A stretch of 64,000 bases of DNA. Source: Spodoptera frugiperda. Taxonomy: Eukaryota; Arthropoda; Insecta; Lepidoptera; Noctuidae. The DNA is taken from assembly GCF_023101765.2 (NCBI RefSeq), contig NC_064215.1, positions 10,416,001 to 10,480,000 on the forward strand, in the 5' to 3' direction. Each line of letters begins with the position of its first letter. The stretch's first letter is position 1. Made by a program: the position numbers and the translations under genes. Below the pieces are notes generated by a model. It did not search any database. It was not told the DNA's origin and worked only from the letters and a program-made list of their open reading frames with translations. Shown here piece by piece: positions 1 to 12,153 of the stretch.

Positions 1-182
1 AGTTCTAAGTTTACACATTATCAAGTATCGCCGAATAATAATAGTAAAACACTTTTATATGTTTTAATGAAATAATACTATCGTATATTAAAAGTTAATA
101 AACTGTTAAGACTTCATAGTGGAATGGCAGCAACGACTGACCGAGGGCTGGGCACGGTGTTATTGCAGCAGTTAGTCCCCTC

Positions 183-425
183 TTTGAGGAGTGGCTTGAA
201 AGGCGCGACGGCATCCTCAGCTACCGCCTAACGCAGGTGCTTACCGGACATGAGAGCTTCGGTAGGTTCCTTTTTCTGATTGGGCAGGAAGAATCGCCCG
301 CGTGTCATCACTGCAAAGACCGCCTGGAAAACACAGTGGCGATCTGCCCTGCATGGGCTGAGCACTGCCATGTCCTCAGGGATGTGGTCGACAACGGTGG
401 CCTCTTGCGTCCGGCATTGGTTCCT
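183..425 (+). mobile_element. R1-clade non-LTR retrotransposon remnant (ORF2 C-terminus)
   Basis: The frame beginning at 186 reads like the region after the reverse transcriptase in R1-type elements. It contains LSYRLTQVLTGH, then FGRFLF, then the zinc-knuckle-like CHHC followed by CPAW. Family knowledge: this YRLTQ...LTGHG...FG...CHHC...CPAW layout is characteristic of arthropod R1/TRAS/SART ORF2 C-termini. Stops appear just upstream and the usual downstream sequence is lost, so this is a dead fragment of about 80 codons. Confidence 0.8.
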
Positions 426-500
426 CTATTTATTCTAAGCAAACAACAATTAAGTTTGCTTAATCAACCTACCACATTATGTGGAATCTATGTATAACAT

Positions 501-516
501 ACATACATACATACAT
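501..516 (+). repeat. Microsatellite (CATA)n
   Basis: A short run of the tetranucleotide CATA lies directly beside the 3' end of a minus-strand SINE copy. This is typical of SINE tails. Confidence 0.7.
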
Positions 517-665
517 ATCGTCACGCCTTTAATCCCCGAAGGGGTAGGCAGAGGTGCACATTATGGCATGTAATACCACTGTACAATGTACACCCACTTT
601 TCACAGTTTATGTTGTAAGTCCCATGGTGGTGAGCCTATTGCCATATACCGGGCACAATTCTATG
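517..665 (-). repeat. SINE family A, 5'-truncated copy
   Basis: It carries the body and 3' end of a tRNA-headed SINE seen several times in this window. Read on the minus strand, it runs from a GGCAATAGGCTCACC block to the CCCCTTCGGGGATTAAAGG end. The tRNA-like head is missing. Other copies are at 3594-3862, 4664-4770, 5980-6213, 12748-12976, 24390-24560 and 52538-52605. Confidence 0.75.
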
Positions 666-1044
666 TATAACAATAGACAATGTATCACTGAACACACGAC
701 CCGTAAAAATCTGTTGTTTCAATGTTCAAAATAACATCGTCACAAATACATAAACAGATAGAAAACACCGAACGCTATAAATCCGGCGGGCTATCAACCG
801 AGCCGATGCCATCATTTATTTGCAAAGTCAATAAGAAACCAAATTTCCGTAACAATAAAACGCGACCCTAATGGCAATTTATTGCTATCATTATTACACG
901 TAATTGTGGACATTTGACATTTACATGCGTATTCCGATCGAGCGTGTAATTTTATACTCTAAAATAATGTCCGAGAGTTCAAATTGTTTATCCTAAAAGA
1001 GGAGACTAGATAAACTGAGTATAGTGAATACTATTACTGGATAC

Positions 1045-1140
1045 TTAGCGGGTTACCGGGGCTCCGGCTAGAAAAGCAGGAATAGGGTGGTTTAAGTCAG
1101 TAAGAGTCTGACACTCCCAACCGCCTCGCATGATTTTGAC
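1045..1140 (-). repeat. Dispersed repeat D, partial copy
   Basis: This is a fragment of an unclassified repeat whose plus-oriented copies read CTTCTCCCGCCTTGGGCGAG, then a TCTTACTGACTAAAAACCACCCC block, then AGCCCCGGTAA and a GCAGCTCCGG end. Other copies are at 8555, 10810, 38088, 54655 and 59845. Confidence 0.65.
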
Positions 1141-2289
1141 CCCTAAAAAAAATACTGGTTAAATATCACTGTGGTATAAAAAAAATATCTCATATTCTTT
1201 AGAACATAATTTCTCTTCAATGCTAAACCTGTTTGAAAAGAAACTAATTGAGCTATGTATTCACGACTTAATAGAATCGCATGCGACCTGCTTTAAAAGA
1301 AATCTGATTTAAAATAGCACGGATAAAGTTGCAGAAAAGAGCTATTGAATATTGGCTTCATTTTAGTCAATGACTATTAGTTATTCTAGACTTCATCCAC
1401 GTACAATAATGACTGGTGGCAGAATTTGGACTTTTATTTGTTATTTGAATTTTCTTTGCTATAAACCTCACGGAGCCCGAGACCTTTCCAACGAATGCAA
1501 AACCATGGAAATCGGTTCGTGCGTTCTGGAGTTATTGTGTCAGGAAGGAAAACCCGACTTATTTTAGGTATATTATAGAAGATATCAATAAGAACCTTAC
1601 AATAACAAACAGTATTTTATAATAAACACGACTTACAAGGAACAGTTTAAAACTACGTGACATTTATGAGCAATATGACATTAAAGAACGTTCGAGAATT
1701 TTAATCATCAACAGACACGACATTCTCTTGTTCTAAAACCAGGGAAGCAACAGAGTTGAAAACCACGTTTAAACGAAAGTCTTCTACTCGTAATACGAAA
1801 ACAAAAACTTATCAAGTAAAACTAACGTAAGACAAACTGTTATTCGTCTGTAACAATAATATTATACCGTCGATTGTTTATCAGAGGTAGATAAAGCAAA
1901 CATAAGTTCACAAAGGTCAGAACACAAGCCCCTGAATTATTTATGAAGCAACTTTGGACCTTAATTGCGACTCGCTATACCCTCAGGCCTTCCGATCAAG
2001 ACACAAAATTACACTAATATCGACTTATTATTATTGTTATTTTACCCTAAGCAACGGTTAAGGAAACTTGACCAAAAATCAACAAGGATCAGAACCAGAA
2101 ATGATAAGTTTTCAACTTTCTTTATATAGCTTGTTGTCTAGCATAGTTGTTCAGTTGTTGCTATACATCGGAGTCTTTGCCGTTGTCTATCATCATCATA
2201 TAGGTACATAATTCTAATACTTAACTGAAGATATGCGAAATATTAGCAATGACCATCTCATAAAATTGTGGAAGTTTTCCCTAACTTAT

Positions 2290-2372
2290 TCCCAACAACC
2301 TTTACATTCCTCACCCTTAAAAGGCCGGTAACGCACTTGCAACGCCTCTGGTATTTCCTGTGTCCATATGCA
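2290..2372 (+). repeat. Dispersed repeat C, partial copy
   Basis: It holds the diagnostic block AAAAGGCCGG, AACGCACTTG and AACGCCTCTGG shared with copies at 4025-4318, 6418-6720, 30897-31040 and 61145-61415. The class is unknown; it may be a SINE or a non-autonomous DNA element. Confidence 0.6.
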
Positions 2373-3593
2373 ACATCGCTGAGGTTTTTTTTTATAAAAC
2401 TTTGACTTTCACTAGGATTTTCTGTGTGCAGTAATAACCTACTTACATTTTTAAAAAAAGGCTGTACCATTCTTAACATTCCAGAAAAATCTGTTCCAAT
2501 CAGTTACCCAATGACCCTTAGATGCCGACTTAATTGCTTACCAGCCTCGTACAACAAGAATGCGTCTGAGTCTGAAGTAAATAATATCATCCAAAAACGT
2601 AGAAATGTCTGGAATGTAATATCACAAAGAGAAGTCTGTTGGACACATTCCGTTGTACTACAGCTAGAGTATACAGCTGAGTTATTGTGTAATTAAATTG
2701 GTATAAACTGTCGCGAACAGTGGCCATACTTTACAATGCCGAGATTTACGTTCTACAGTTTCTTTAAACGAGTATTACGTCAATTTGTCTTAGAATTCGG
2801 TAATTGGTGGTTACTTAGTGCGCAGTATCCTTAATAGAGAGTTAATAAAAGCAGGTTTTAAGTATGGCTACCTCTTCTTACCTTCTCGACTTAATTGTTT
2901 AAGACAAACTTTTTTTACTTCTGAAATTCACACAATGTTTAAAAGTAGAATTTACTGAGCTTTCTTTGTAATTTATTCTTATCACAATCTATACATAATT
3001 ACCTCATGTCCTATAACAAAGTGACATATTTAAAAAAAAGTTAAATATGTATAAAAATATGGCATACTGCATGTAAGAAAACTGCTATGAAAATAGTTCA
3101 GGCGTTGTTATGAAAAAATCGTTTATATGAGTATTTATGAACCGATTTTAAAAAATATTTTTTCCTAGGTAGGGGACTCTTAAGGTCCTCCTAAGGGTCC
3201 TACGACCATAAAGTCAGTTCTCCAGGCTCCAAGAATCTCAAAAACAAACATTTGTTTTTTTTTTCAATTAACGTACTTTTTATACAACATCTATCAATGC
3301 TACGTTGTATAGACATAGAAAAACATAGAGCTACTAAAATTGAAACCATCAATTGAATAGATTTAACCTCCTCCCTAGAACACTAAAACACTAGAACCCA
3401 ATATGTTAGCTACATTGGTTTTCGGAATCTATCATACGATTTAGAACTGTTTCATATTCATAGTTTGTGTTAGTGAAACGTTCTGGGAAGCGGTGTGAAC
3501 GGATCACACACATCTGTACTAACAGATTGTCTATGTATGTAGGGATGTTATTTGTCAGTATTTGTAATACTTTATGAATATTTTTTTTATATC

Positions 3594-3862
3594 CTCACGC
3601 CTTTAATCCCCGAAGAGGTAAGCAGTGCACATTATGCCACGCAAAGCTACAGTACAATGTACACGCACTTTTCACAATTTATGTTGTAATAGGTGGTGAG
3701 GCTATTGCCATATACCGGGCACATTTCCAGACTCCATGTTACTACTGAGATATTTTCGAAAAACCGAAAAAAGCCCAGCAATATTTCGCCCGACCTGGGA
3801 ATCGAACCCGACACTCCTTGCCTGGCAGTTGCACTTGCAACCACTCGCCCAACGAGGCAGTC
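3594..3862 (-). repeat. SINE family A, near full-length copy with tRNA-like head
   Basis: Read on the minus strand it starts with a tRNA-like head: TGCCTCGTTGGGCGAGTGG (A-box region), then GGGTTCGATTCCC (B-box). The SINE body follows and ends near CCCCGAAGAGG. The two internal pol III promoter boxes and the shared body mark a tRNA-derived SINE rather than a functional tRNA, because no cloverleaf continues past the B box. Confidence 0.8.
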
Positions 3863-4024
3863 TGTGAAGTGAAGCTGAACAGGTTACTATATGTATAGTT
3901 TACTTGTAAGTTTCATACATGAAACAAATACAAGAGTTTCATAACAGAAACATAACTAATGTATCCACACCGACCACACCACACGTGCCTAATTATTATT
4001 TAAACAAACACAAAACTTTAAGTG

Positions 4025-4318
4025 TGGGAGAGTCATGCTTCGGCACGAATGGGCCGGCTCAACCGGAGTGATACCACGGCCTCACAGAAAATCGACGTGA
4101 AACAACGCTTGTGTTGTGTTTCGTTGTGTGAGTGAGATTACCGGAGGCCCAATTATCCCCCTTCCCAATCTTCCCAATCCCCGATTCCCCATCAACCCTT
4201 AAATTCCTAACCCCAAAAGGCCGGCAACGCACTTGTAACGCCTTTGGTGTTCCGAGTGTCCATAGGCGATTGCTTACTATCAGGTGATACGTCTGCTCGT
4301 CTACCGGATTATAAAGAA
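4025..4318 (+). repeat. Dispersed repeat C, long copy
   Basis: This long copy contains a GGCCGGCTCAACCGGAGTG start region, a GTTGTGTGAGTGAG block and the AACGCACTTGTAACGCC block. It ends with GCTTACTATCAGGTGAT and CTGCTCGT. The copy at 6418-6720 is the same element in the opposite orientation. Confidence 0.7.
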
Positions 4319-4663
4319 AAAAACTTTAACAACATTTCCAATCAAATAGCCAAGCAAATTTAGTACTACTGACTTACTCTTTAAATACAATAGTTCCTTG
4401 TTACGCGCGCATGCATTTTATTTTTCATTTTGAATAATACTATTACTACGTTACAAAGTTACAAAAGCATACTTAGTTAAATTACTGCAGTGCAATTTTA
4501 TAAATGGATCTCTGTAAAGTGCAACTTCGCAATGTATTTTACTTGTTCAACCAATGTATTTAACTGTGAATAGCAAACCATGTAATACTTAACGTACAAA
4601 GGAATCTTTGTAAAGAATGTTATAATTTGAACGTACATATAAAATATTTTTTAAGTTCATTTA

Positions 4664-4770
4664 AATTGCCCAGTATATGGCAGTTGGCTCACCCCCTATT
4701 ACATGGGACTGGGTGAAAAGTGGGTGTACATACATTGTACAGTGGCATTACGTGCCGTAATATGCACCTT
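4664..4770 (+). repeat. SINE family A, body fragment
   Basis: It contains the body blocks CCAGTATATGGCA, GGCTCACC and GGGTGTACA, but neither the tRNA head nor a clear tail. Confidence 0.65.
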
Positions 4771-5307
4771 GGGGGGGGGCTTTTGAGAACCCGCTATTCC
4801 TCCTACCGATAACCTCCTGGCGATAGAGAGAAAGGTTCAGGTTTATCAAACAGCTCTGCTATCTAGTCATTCTTCTTAATGTACTGACTAAACTAAAACT
4901 TATTACCTAGTCTTGTCGCAGCACATTACATTAAACTCACTACGAGTTAAAATCATATTTTTGTCATAAAATTAGTGTTCAAGCGGAAAATCTTGTCCAT
5001 TTTATGCGCGCCATTTCTTTGCGAGGCAGAAATTATGCAGAGACGCTACCTACGACCTACTAAATGAATACATGAATATGTATGCCCCTAGACAAGTTTC
5101 AGAGTTCCTTATTGAATTAAAGAAATTGTGCACTTTTATGTCAAAGAAATTAAGAAGAAAGTTAAATCGGCCTGGGTAAGTTCAGCAATGTAGACGTATT
5201 AACAGTTTTAGCCCTCTGTGGTTTTTTCAGCGTTTTTTAGAATGTTATCCAGTGAGGTAGTATATAAATGTGAAGTTTATTAGAATGTTTGTCTGTCAAA
5301 CACGCTG

Positions 5308-5520
5308 AAGCTACTGTTTTTTTTAATAAAACGTTGCCCTACATTAGGATTTTCTCCTGTGTCGTGGGTGCCTTTACAAACATACAAGTTCACATACACA
5401 TGACACCCAGACCCGAAACAACAATTTGTGGATCACACAAAGAGTTGCTCCGTGCGGGAATCGAACCCGCTACCCGTTGCGCGGCAGCCAGTTTCCCAGC
5501 CACCGCACCAACCGTGCAGT
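5308..5520 (-). repeat. SINE family B, tRNA-headed
   Basis: Read on the minus strand it begins with a tRNA-like head ending in GCGGGTTCGATTCCCGCAC (B box). It continues with GGAGCAACTCTTTGTGTGA, a GGGTCTGGGTGTCA block and a tail with AACATTTTATT-like sequence. A second copy lies at 48310-48480 and a fragment at 32110-32165. This family differs in body from SINE family A. Confidence 0.75.
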
Positions 5521-5979
5521 CAGATTTGATGATTTGATTTCGATGTGGTATACAGACAGGGTATGAGCTAACTTGGGTTATTATAGGATACTTTTTATTC
5601 CACATGAACGCGGGCGAAGCCGCTGAAAGAAGCCAGTAAACACTTTTGTAATAATAAATCACAAATTAAAAATAAAAAATAGTCAAAGCTATTTAGCACT
5701 GCATCTCAAACAATCCCAAATCCTATTACCGTTAGTGTACAAAAGCCAAGCTTCAAACATACAACTTAAAAAAAAAATTGACAGGCAGAACCCTTACAAT
5801 TGTTTTTTAACTGAACTCTCTCATTTAAAAGAAAGTCCAATTAAAAACTGCAAGTAACTTGTATTAGTTACCCTCCAAGTTTCGCCTCGCTTGTATTTTT
5901 ATACCTAGTAAATTTATTTTACAAGTTTACCTGAGAGGCCGTAGAGATGTTGTCTGGGATGGTTTAATATTGTCTTACA

Positions 5980-6213
5980 ACGTCACGCCTTTTATCCCCG
6001 AAGGGGTAGGCAGAGGTGCACATTGCGGCATGTAATACCGCTATACAATGTACACCCACTTTTCACCATTTGTTGTAATAGGGGGTGAGTCTATTGCCAT
6101 ATACCGGACACAATTCCAGACTCCGTGCTACTACTGAGAAATTCGCATTTCACGAGGAATCGAACCCGAGACACCTTGTCGCAATTGCGACCACTCGACT
6201 AACGAGGCAGTCC
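5980..6213 (-). repeat. SINE family A, near full-length copy
   Basis: On the minus strand the head has GACTGCCTCGTTAGTCGAG and a B box within GGTTCGATTCC. The body and the GGGGATAAAAGG end follow. It is slightly shorter than the 3594-3862 copy between head and body. Confidence 0.8.
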
Positions 6214-6417
6214 TTTTTAGTTTTGTCTTGTCAATTGTCTTACATTTTTAGTTTAATATTTTGGAGTTCGTACGTGATAATGTTCACAAGGCAGTGGCTA
6301 CATGACTGTGTAGAGCTGAACATCAAGTGCCATGCTGAAGAGACCTAGGATTATTAGTGATAGAACCCCGGAGATAATGTTGATAATGATGATTTTGTAT
6401 ATATTATTTTTTTATAG

Positions 6418-6720
6418 AACACGCCGGAAAACGAACAGACGCATAACCTGATGGCAAGCAATCGCCGCCACCCATGGACACTTGAAACACCAGAGGCGTT
6501 ACAAGTGCGTTGCCGGCCTTTTGGGGGTTAGGAATTTAAGGGTTGTTGGGGAATCGGCGATTGGGAAGATCAGGAAGGGAGGTAATTTGGCCTCCAGTTA
6601 CCTCACTCACACTTCGAAATACACCGCAAGCGTGGTTTCACGGCGGTTTTCTGTGAGGCCGTAGTGTCACTCCGGTCGAGCCAGCCCATTCGTTGCGAAG
6701 CATGGTTCTCCCACACTCAA
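6418..6720 (-). repeat. Dispersed repeat C, long copy
   Basis: This is the reverse-orientation counterpart of 4025-4318, with GCAAGCAATCGCC, GGCGTTACAAGTGCG and CTCACTCACAC blocks. It ends 236 bases downstream of the EF-hand gene's stop codon. Confidence 0.7.
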
Positions 6721-6955
6721 ACAATTTTAATTTTATCTTCTCTTAACTTACGTTCTATTCACTATCACACCCTAAAAGGATTAGACGTAAAAATGAAAAT
6801 TGAATAGGTAATCAGAAAATCGTCTATTAAAGATATTTTAATCTAAACGAGTAATACTACAATTACCATAACTGTTATAGTAAACATGCTATCGAAAATG
6901 GAACAAATAAAATCAAAATAAAGAATTCAAATGATTATGAAGTGAACGTTTTTGA

Positions 6956-8298
6956 TTACTCTGGTTCCTTTTCTACTTCGTCGGCGGCAGCAGTCGTGCC
7001 TCCTGCGTCAGCACTAGTGGTCGCTTTTTCAGCAACGGGCAACGGTTCATCAGGGAGCAATAAGCCATCAGCAATCATTTTCTGTCTCCTAGCCTCATCT
7101 CGAGCCTTCTTCTCAAGTTCTCTCCTTTCCTGCTCTTCTTTCATTGCCTGCGCCTTCTTGATGGCCAATTCAGCTAAAGTCTTCTGATCAAGCTTGAAAT
7201 AGTTTATCGGTTCCTTAAAGAATCGCATGTCTCTGTTATTCATGTTCTCCACAAACTTCCCGTAGCAAAACCTGCCATCTTGTTGGGTATACGACTTATC
7301 TCTTATGGCTAATTTGGTCCAATCCATAAATTCTATCTCCAAAAGCGGTTCGCCCCATTCCATAAGTTCCCCCTTGAATACTTCGAAGTCAACGAAGCCT
7401 GTTTCTTCGTCGTCATGTCCTAGTGCAGCTATAGCACGTGTTATATCTATCTCGAAGTCATCTCCGAAGTTAACTTTAGCTTCTATCATTTGCAGAAATT
7501 CATGAAATTCTACCGTATCAACAAGATCGTCTTCTAGAAACGTCGCGTACATCTGATTTAGTTCTGCTGTCTTCGGATTTAATCCTATCTTCCTTAGCAT
7601 TTGCGGTATCATATTTAAAGGTACCTGCAGAATTTACACAATATTAATAATTTAGGTTAATATTTCACACAAATAACCGATCTGGAAAATTCGTCCTACA
7701 AATTTTGAATGGCTTATCTATTTTCCATATTATGAGCATTTGAATAATTTTATAGCACAGCCGGTGACACGTGTAATCTAGAGTGGGTACATTTTGTAGA
7801 TAAGTACACATGACAAGCTGCCTCTCATACCCTGGCGGGGTAAGCAGCAGTGCACGTTTTAAAAGTCAACTTTTCATCAATTATTGCCATATTGATGTTG
7901 ATATAGATATTGAAAAAAAAAATTGTATTAAGTAAGTCTCCGTTTCTTTTCTCTGTTCAAAGTTTAGGCTAATAAACACTACCTATTCCTATCACTGATT
8001 ATTACCTACACTGACCAAAATTAAATATGAACCTCGTTTGAGGGTTGCATTGGCAATCACTCGTTCAAATTTACAAGAAAATTTACAAAAGACGGTACTT
8101 AATTCTACTTCTTTTTACCTTATCAATCTGTTCCTCGTCAAATAACCTAAATATTTCTTTGTATTTCTGTATATCTTCGTTAGTAAAACAAGCTGGTGGA
8201 GGTGGTATTTTCTTCGGCTTTGGAGGTGGACCCGCCAGTTTCAAGGCAGACTTCTTTTTAATATCTTTCTTTGCTGGTTTCTTAGCTTTTGGAGCCAT
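6956..8298 (-). CDS. EF-hand (calmodulin-like) protein with charged C-terminal tail, two coding exons
   Basis: Exon 1 is 8298-8119 (60 codons, phase 0) with donor AAG|GTAAAA. Exon 2 is 7624-6956 with acceptor TGCAG|GT. Together they give about 282 residues. Residues 1-40 are Lys/Pro-rich. Residues about 40-130 look like a calmodulin-type EF-hand pair: FTNEDIQKYKEIF, then MLRKIGLNPKTAEL, then VDTVEFHEFLQMI. The calcium-binding loops are degenerate and few Asp/Asn positions of canonical loops remain, so calcium binding is doubtful. A further helical region is followed by a Glu/Lys/Arg-rich coiled-coil-like stretch around residues 210-255. I cannot assign a family member. An axonemal or cytoskeletal role would be a guess from the tail. 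The ATG at 8298 is the only good start and opens directly into the Lys-rich head. Confidence 0.8.
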
Positions 8299-8554
8299 TG
8301 TTACTTAACGAAATCTTATAAAACCAAATGTAGTAAATTCAAAAAGTGCGTTACGAATTTTGCTTATGCTTAAAATATGAAGAATTGATTGGAGAAACGA
8401 ATATTTTTAAATAGGTACTTTAGTAAAAATTATGTCTTTAACTAACAGATAAATGTTATGTGAGAAACTTCATTTTGACGATTTTGATAGACATTTGTTT
8501 GTTTGTTAGTTTGACAATAACAATAAGGTTGTATAGGTACCTATACGCGGTTTT

Positions 8555-8712
8555 TTGAGAGGGGGAAATCATCCAATAACTTCTCCCGCCTTGGGTGAAG
8601 CGAGAGGGAGTATCAGACTGTTACTAACTAAAAACGACTCTGTTCCTACTCCTGTTCTTTAAGTCGGAGCCCCAGTAGCTAGGTAATCCGCAGCTCCGGG
8701 TCGGGCATATAC
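8555..8712 (+). repeat. Dispersed repeat D
   Basis: It shows the blocks CTTCTCCCGCCTTGGG, GTTACTAACTAAAAACGAC and GCAGCTCCGGGTCGG. It is diverged from the copies at 54655 and 59845. Confidence 0.65.
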
Positions 8713-10809
8713 AATCTGTTATTTATGGGCGTATTGAGTTATAATAAATCTTTGTTCCAAAAAGTACATATTACATAGCATAAACGAATTTCAGTAACAC
8801 ATGTGCAAATAAATCTATTGGTGGGGCGTGAAGCTTGGGTAACAAACGACTAACCGAACAGATTCCCTGCACCACTGGCCGAAATTAGAACATTCAGCTA
8901 AATAGCAATTTAAGCTGGGTGGCCACGGATAAAATCAGATTAGGCGCCCGCGATCAAACCACCAACAAGAACCGAAGGGCCAAACCAGCCATCCGAAAAT
9001 AGGGCTGTCCAATGTCCATAGTCACTCTGCCCTTTGTACGATGTAGTTTTAAAAACTCCAATATAAAACAACAATGGCGTTGGGACACAGGCTCTTGTTT
9101 GTTTACATTCTCGTATCGGACACATGAGTAGAGCCTCAAATTGCTTTGATCCTGCACGAAACCCGGATACCCGTGATATAAAGGACTAACAAAACTTTCG
9201 ATACGAAATAAGGCAGTTTATGCCTCAGCTGAGCGTGAATTTAGTAACGGGAATCCAATATTGTCAGCCGAATGGCAGCCCTAGAGAATTGCACATTTTC
9301 CGAACGGACACCTGTGTTAAACGGCTTAAAGATTGAATTCCATTAGATTTGTTTACATGGTCGCTGTGAACAAGTGTAGGAAATAGGTGCGATTTTAATA
9401 ACGATATATTATGATGTCTTATTAATAATGTCCTAATAATGAACTTTGCCATACTATTAGTTGTATCGTGTTCTCCGAACCGCCCCAACTACCCACTATG
9501 AGATAAAAAATGGTGTGATCAAATTAGCTATAGTTGTACTAGTCGTAACTTGTGAAGATTGCCTGATTTAAATATAGATAATATATATATTATGTGTTAA
9601 AAATTGTAACATTGACTCCAGTCGCGTCCATTAGCGGAGCGGTGTACTCAGAACCCAAAGATTGAAGAACCGATTCGAAGTCAGTGAAATAGTCAACGGT
9701 GGGAGGACGGTACCTAAACAACACGCAATACAACTTACCCAATAAATAAATAACAAGAAAACAAAAAACTATATAAGTAAGTACTTTAAAACTAATAAAC
9801 TACAAGTAGGTAGTAGTTACTAACGCAAATAACTTGAAAGTCTTGAAACTGAAAGATCGAAACAAACTTGCTCTCCCACACAGACTAAAATAGACCATTT
9901 ATTATAGCACTTAGGTGGGTACATACAATAATGTCTAAGTATAAATATGTATGTAGGAGGTGGCCTTGGAACATAGTTTTCCTTCGCTACCTTAAATATC
10001 AACGCTACTTTAAATAACTTAGTAAAAAGTAAAACTAAGAGAGAATTATTACAATACTAAAAGATAATTATGATTTGTTTGGGTCTTACTTCTATCTGTT
10101 AGTGCACAATATATAATTATTTAAAGGTACTTATTTTATAGTATTTCCTATTAGGTTCATCTATCTATCATCCATTATAAGACAGCAAATTAATTAAAAC
10201 TTGCTCTCTCAATTATTTGGCGAGGCTACTCGACTACTTTCAAGATATGGTAAGGACTCATAATTTTGAATAACATTGTTAACCGACACAACACAACGCA
10301 AATCTACATAGGATTGATTTTATTTAATAAGTAAGATCTTCTACTTGTATTCCAAATTTTGATTCAGTCGTTGAGCAGTTGGTATTTAACCAATGACCCG
10401 TTTTCTCCAATTAGGAACATTTAACCTTTAATTTTACAGACGCTAAAACCGAAGTAATTGGTCAGGGAGCTCAATAAACCTTCATGGAATTGTTATTAAC
10501 AATCCAAATGTACTAAATCCCCTGTAGTCAGCCATTATCAGTGTCACCTTTTCAAGTAACAACCTCAAATAAAAACGAGCTCGACTACACTCCACACTAT
10601 ATTGCATTTTATAAATATAAAGCTGTTAGGGCCATTCCATAAAGTTAAAAGCAATTTTAATGAAAGTGTCAGTAGGTACTACATAACCGCATTTTATGTA
10701 GGAGACGATGGGTGTTGATACATCCATTTTTAGACTTTATTTGATCATTATATATTGCCCTACTTCGTATAATAATGTATCGTAAAAGAGATTTTTAAGT
10801 ACGTAAATG

Positions 10810-11072
10810 TGTACGTAGTCTGCGGATGGTAAGCAAGGGTAGCTCAACGCCCGACCAGAACCAGACGCGTGCGAGCGGCGCGTCGCGTTCCATGCGCGCT
10901 TCAAAGAGCCATCAGACAACCACAGTTGGAGGGCTGCCTAGCCGGTTACCGGGGCTCCGGCTCGAAAAGCAGGTGTAAGAACGGGGTGGTTTTTAGTCAG
11001 TAAGAGTCTGACACTCCCTCTCGCCTCGTCCAAGGCGAGAGAAGTAATTCGATGATTTTTTCCCGCTTCTCA
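10810..11072 (-). repeat. Dispersed repeat D, extended copy
   Basis: It includes the GC-rich extension (GCCCGACCAGAACCAGACGC and GCGCGTCGCGTTCCATGCGC) that also appears in reverse at 59845-60118. The GGCTCCGGCTCGAAAAGCAG and CACTCCCTCTCGCC blocks follow. Sharing the extension shows the family is longer than the common 150 bp core. Confidence 0.65.
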
Positions 11073-11832
11073 AAAAAAATGTGTACGTAATATGTAATGG
11101 CCAGTTAGCAATAAATCAAACCATTCCAACACACGTGTTTGGCGTTTTTCCAATACACTACAACCGAAAGGAAAGTTGATAATGTATGGGCCTGCGGCTT
11201 ACAATAAAGGCTTGTTGAAAAGGATACTAAGATATTTTCTATTTTGCTAAAAACGATTCTCTTTAACTTTATCATACCTGTCACTTTTAGTATATTATAC
11301 TTCTCTGATTTTAAATAAGGTACAAATCTGGTTTTACTGTAATTTTAATGGTTACCTAAGTACCTGCTGAAATACCAAATAATTACAAGTCTCACTTGTA
11401 CTATCGCCCTAAACATTAAGATGAACCCAAAATACAAAATAATATGAGTAATCATTAGGGTAAATTATCACAATTTTTTGAACATGGATTACACGACGTG
11501 GATAACGTAATCAGATTAAGTTAACAAGTTTTTTTTTAATGGAATAATGGGTAAATGAGCATACGTGTCACCTGATTCCTGATGGTAAGTTATGGAAAAG
11601 AGATACCTGATCCTTCTTTTGCATAACACTTTTACATTACACATTACACTATTTTTTATTTTAAAATTAGATATATTCTTATTATTAATTAATTATAACT
11701 ATTTTATTTCAAAACCAAAAATTAATTTCATTTTTGAACGCATACAGACCAGTCATTCAATACAATAAAACGCTTTTGCAACGTGCGAAAACTAAACGTT
11801 CGCCTCTACGTTCGGAAATATTATTAGCATGG

Positions 11833-11864
11833 GCACTTTTCGTAACCCAAATTACGAAAAGTGC
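11833..11864. repeat. Perfect 13-bp inverted repeat with 6-nt loop
   Basis: GCACTTTTCGTAA, loop CCCAAA, then TTACGAAAAGTGC. It lies about 290 bases upstream of the Uba2 start codon. Its function is unknown. Confidence 0.7.
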
Positions 11865-12153
11865 ATAAAACTAAACATTCTTCTTTTTATTAAGGTGTAT
11901 TTAAAACATTGATTGAAAAGCATTGTTTATATACCTTAATGGAAATGAAATATTCAAAAGAAGCAAAAAGTCTAATGAAGATCAATAGATTTCAAATCTA
12001 ATTAATTTCAGAACGCATGAGGAACTGACGCCAATTTTGACAGTTAGTTTAATGAGTCCTCGCTACGCTAGCGTTTACGTTGTAGTAATAAAATCTAACA
12101 GGAAATAATTGTTTTAATTCATAACTTTAGTGTTTTTATTTATCAAAACCAAG

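Larger units (their letters stand above)
1..6955. other. Intergenic region rich in repeats, no gene recognised
   Basis: I see no convincing host exon here. The stretch holds an R1-like retrotransposon remnant, several tRNA-headed SINE copies and copies of two other dispersed repeats, all listed separately. Between them is AT-rich sequence with short open frames that resemble no protein I know. Confidence 0.6.
8299..12153. other. Intergenic region between divergent EF-hand gene and Uba2
   Basis: It holds two copies of repeat D, a 13-bp perfect hairpin and AT-rich sequence. Short open frames at 8940-9157 and 9264-9488 match nothing I recognise. The promoters of both flanking genes must lie in the outer few hundred bases, but I see no clear TATA box for either. 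Confidence 0.5.

Noticed and set aside
1370..1567. 65-codon plus-strand frame in intergenic DNA
   Set aside because: No resemblance to any protein I know, no splice context and AT-rich surroundings. It is consistent with a chance frame.
2258..2696. Short frames on both strands (73 and 90 codons)
   Set aside because: They run through a repeat C fragment and AT-rich DNA and show no domain features.
8940..9488. Three minus-strand frames of 61-74 codons upstream of the EF-hand gene
   Set aside because: Two overlap each other in different frames, and none resembles a protein family.
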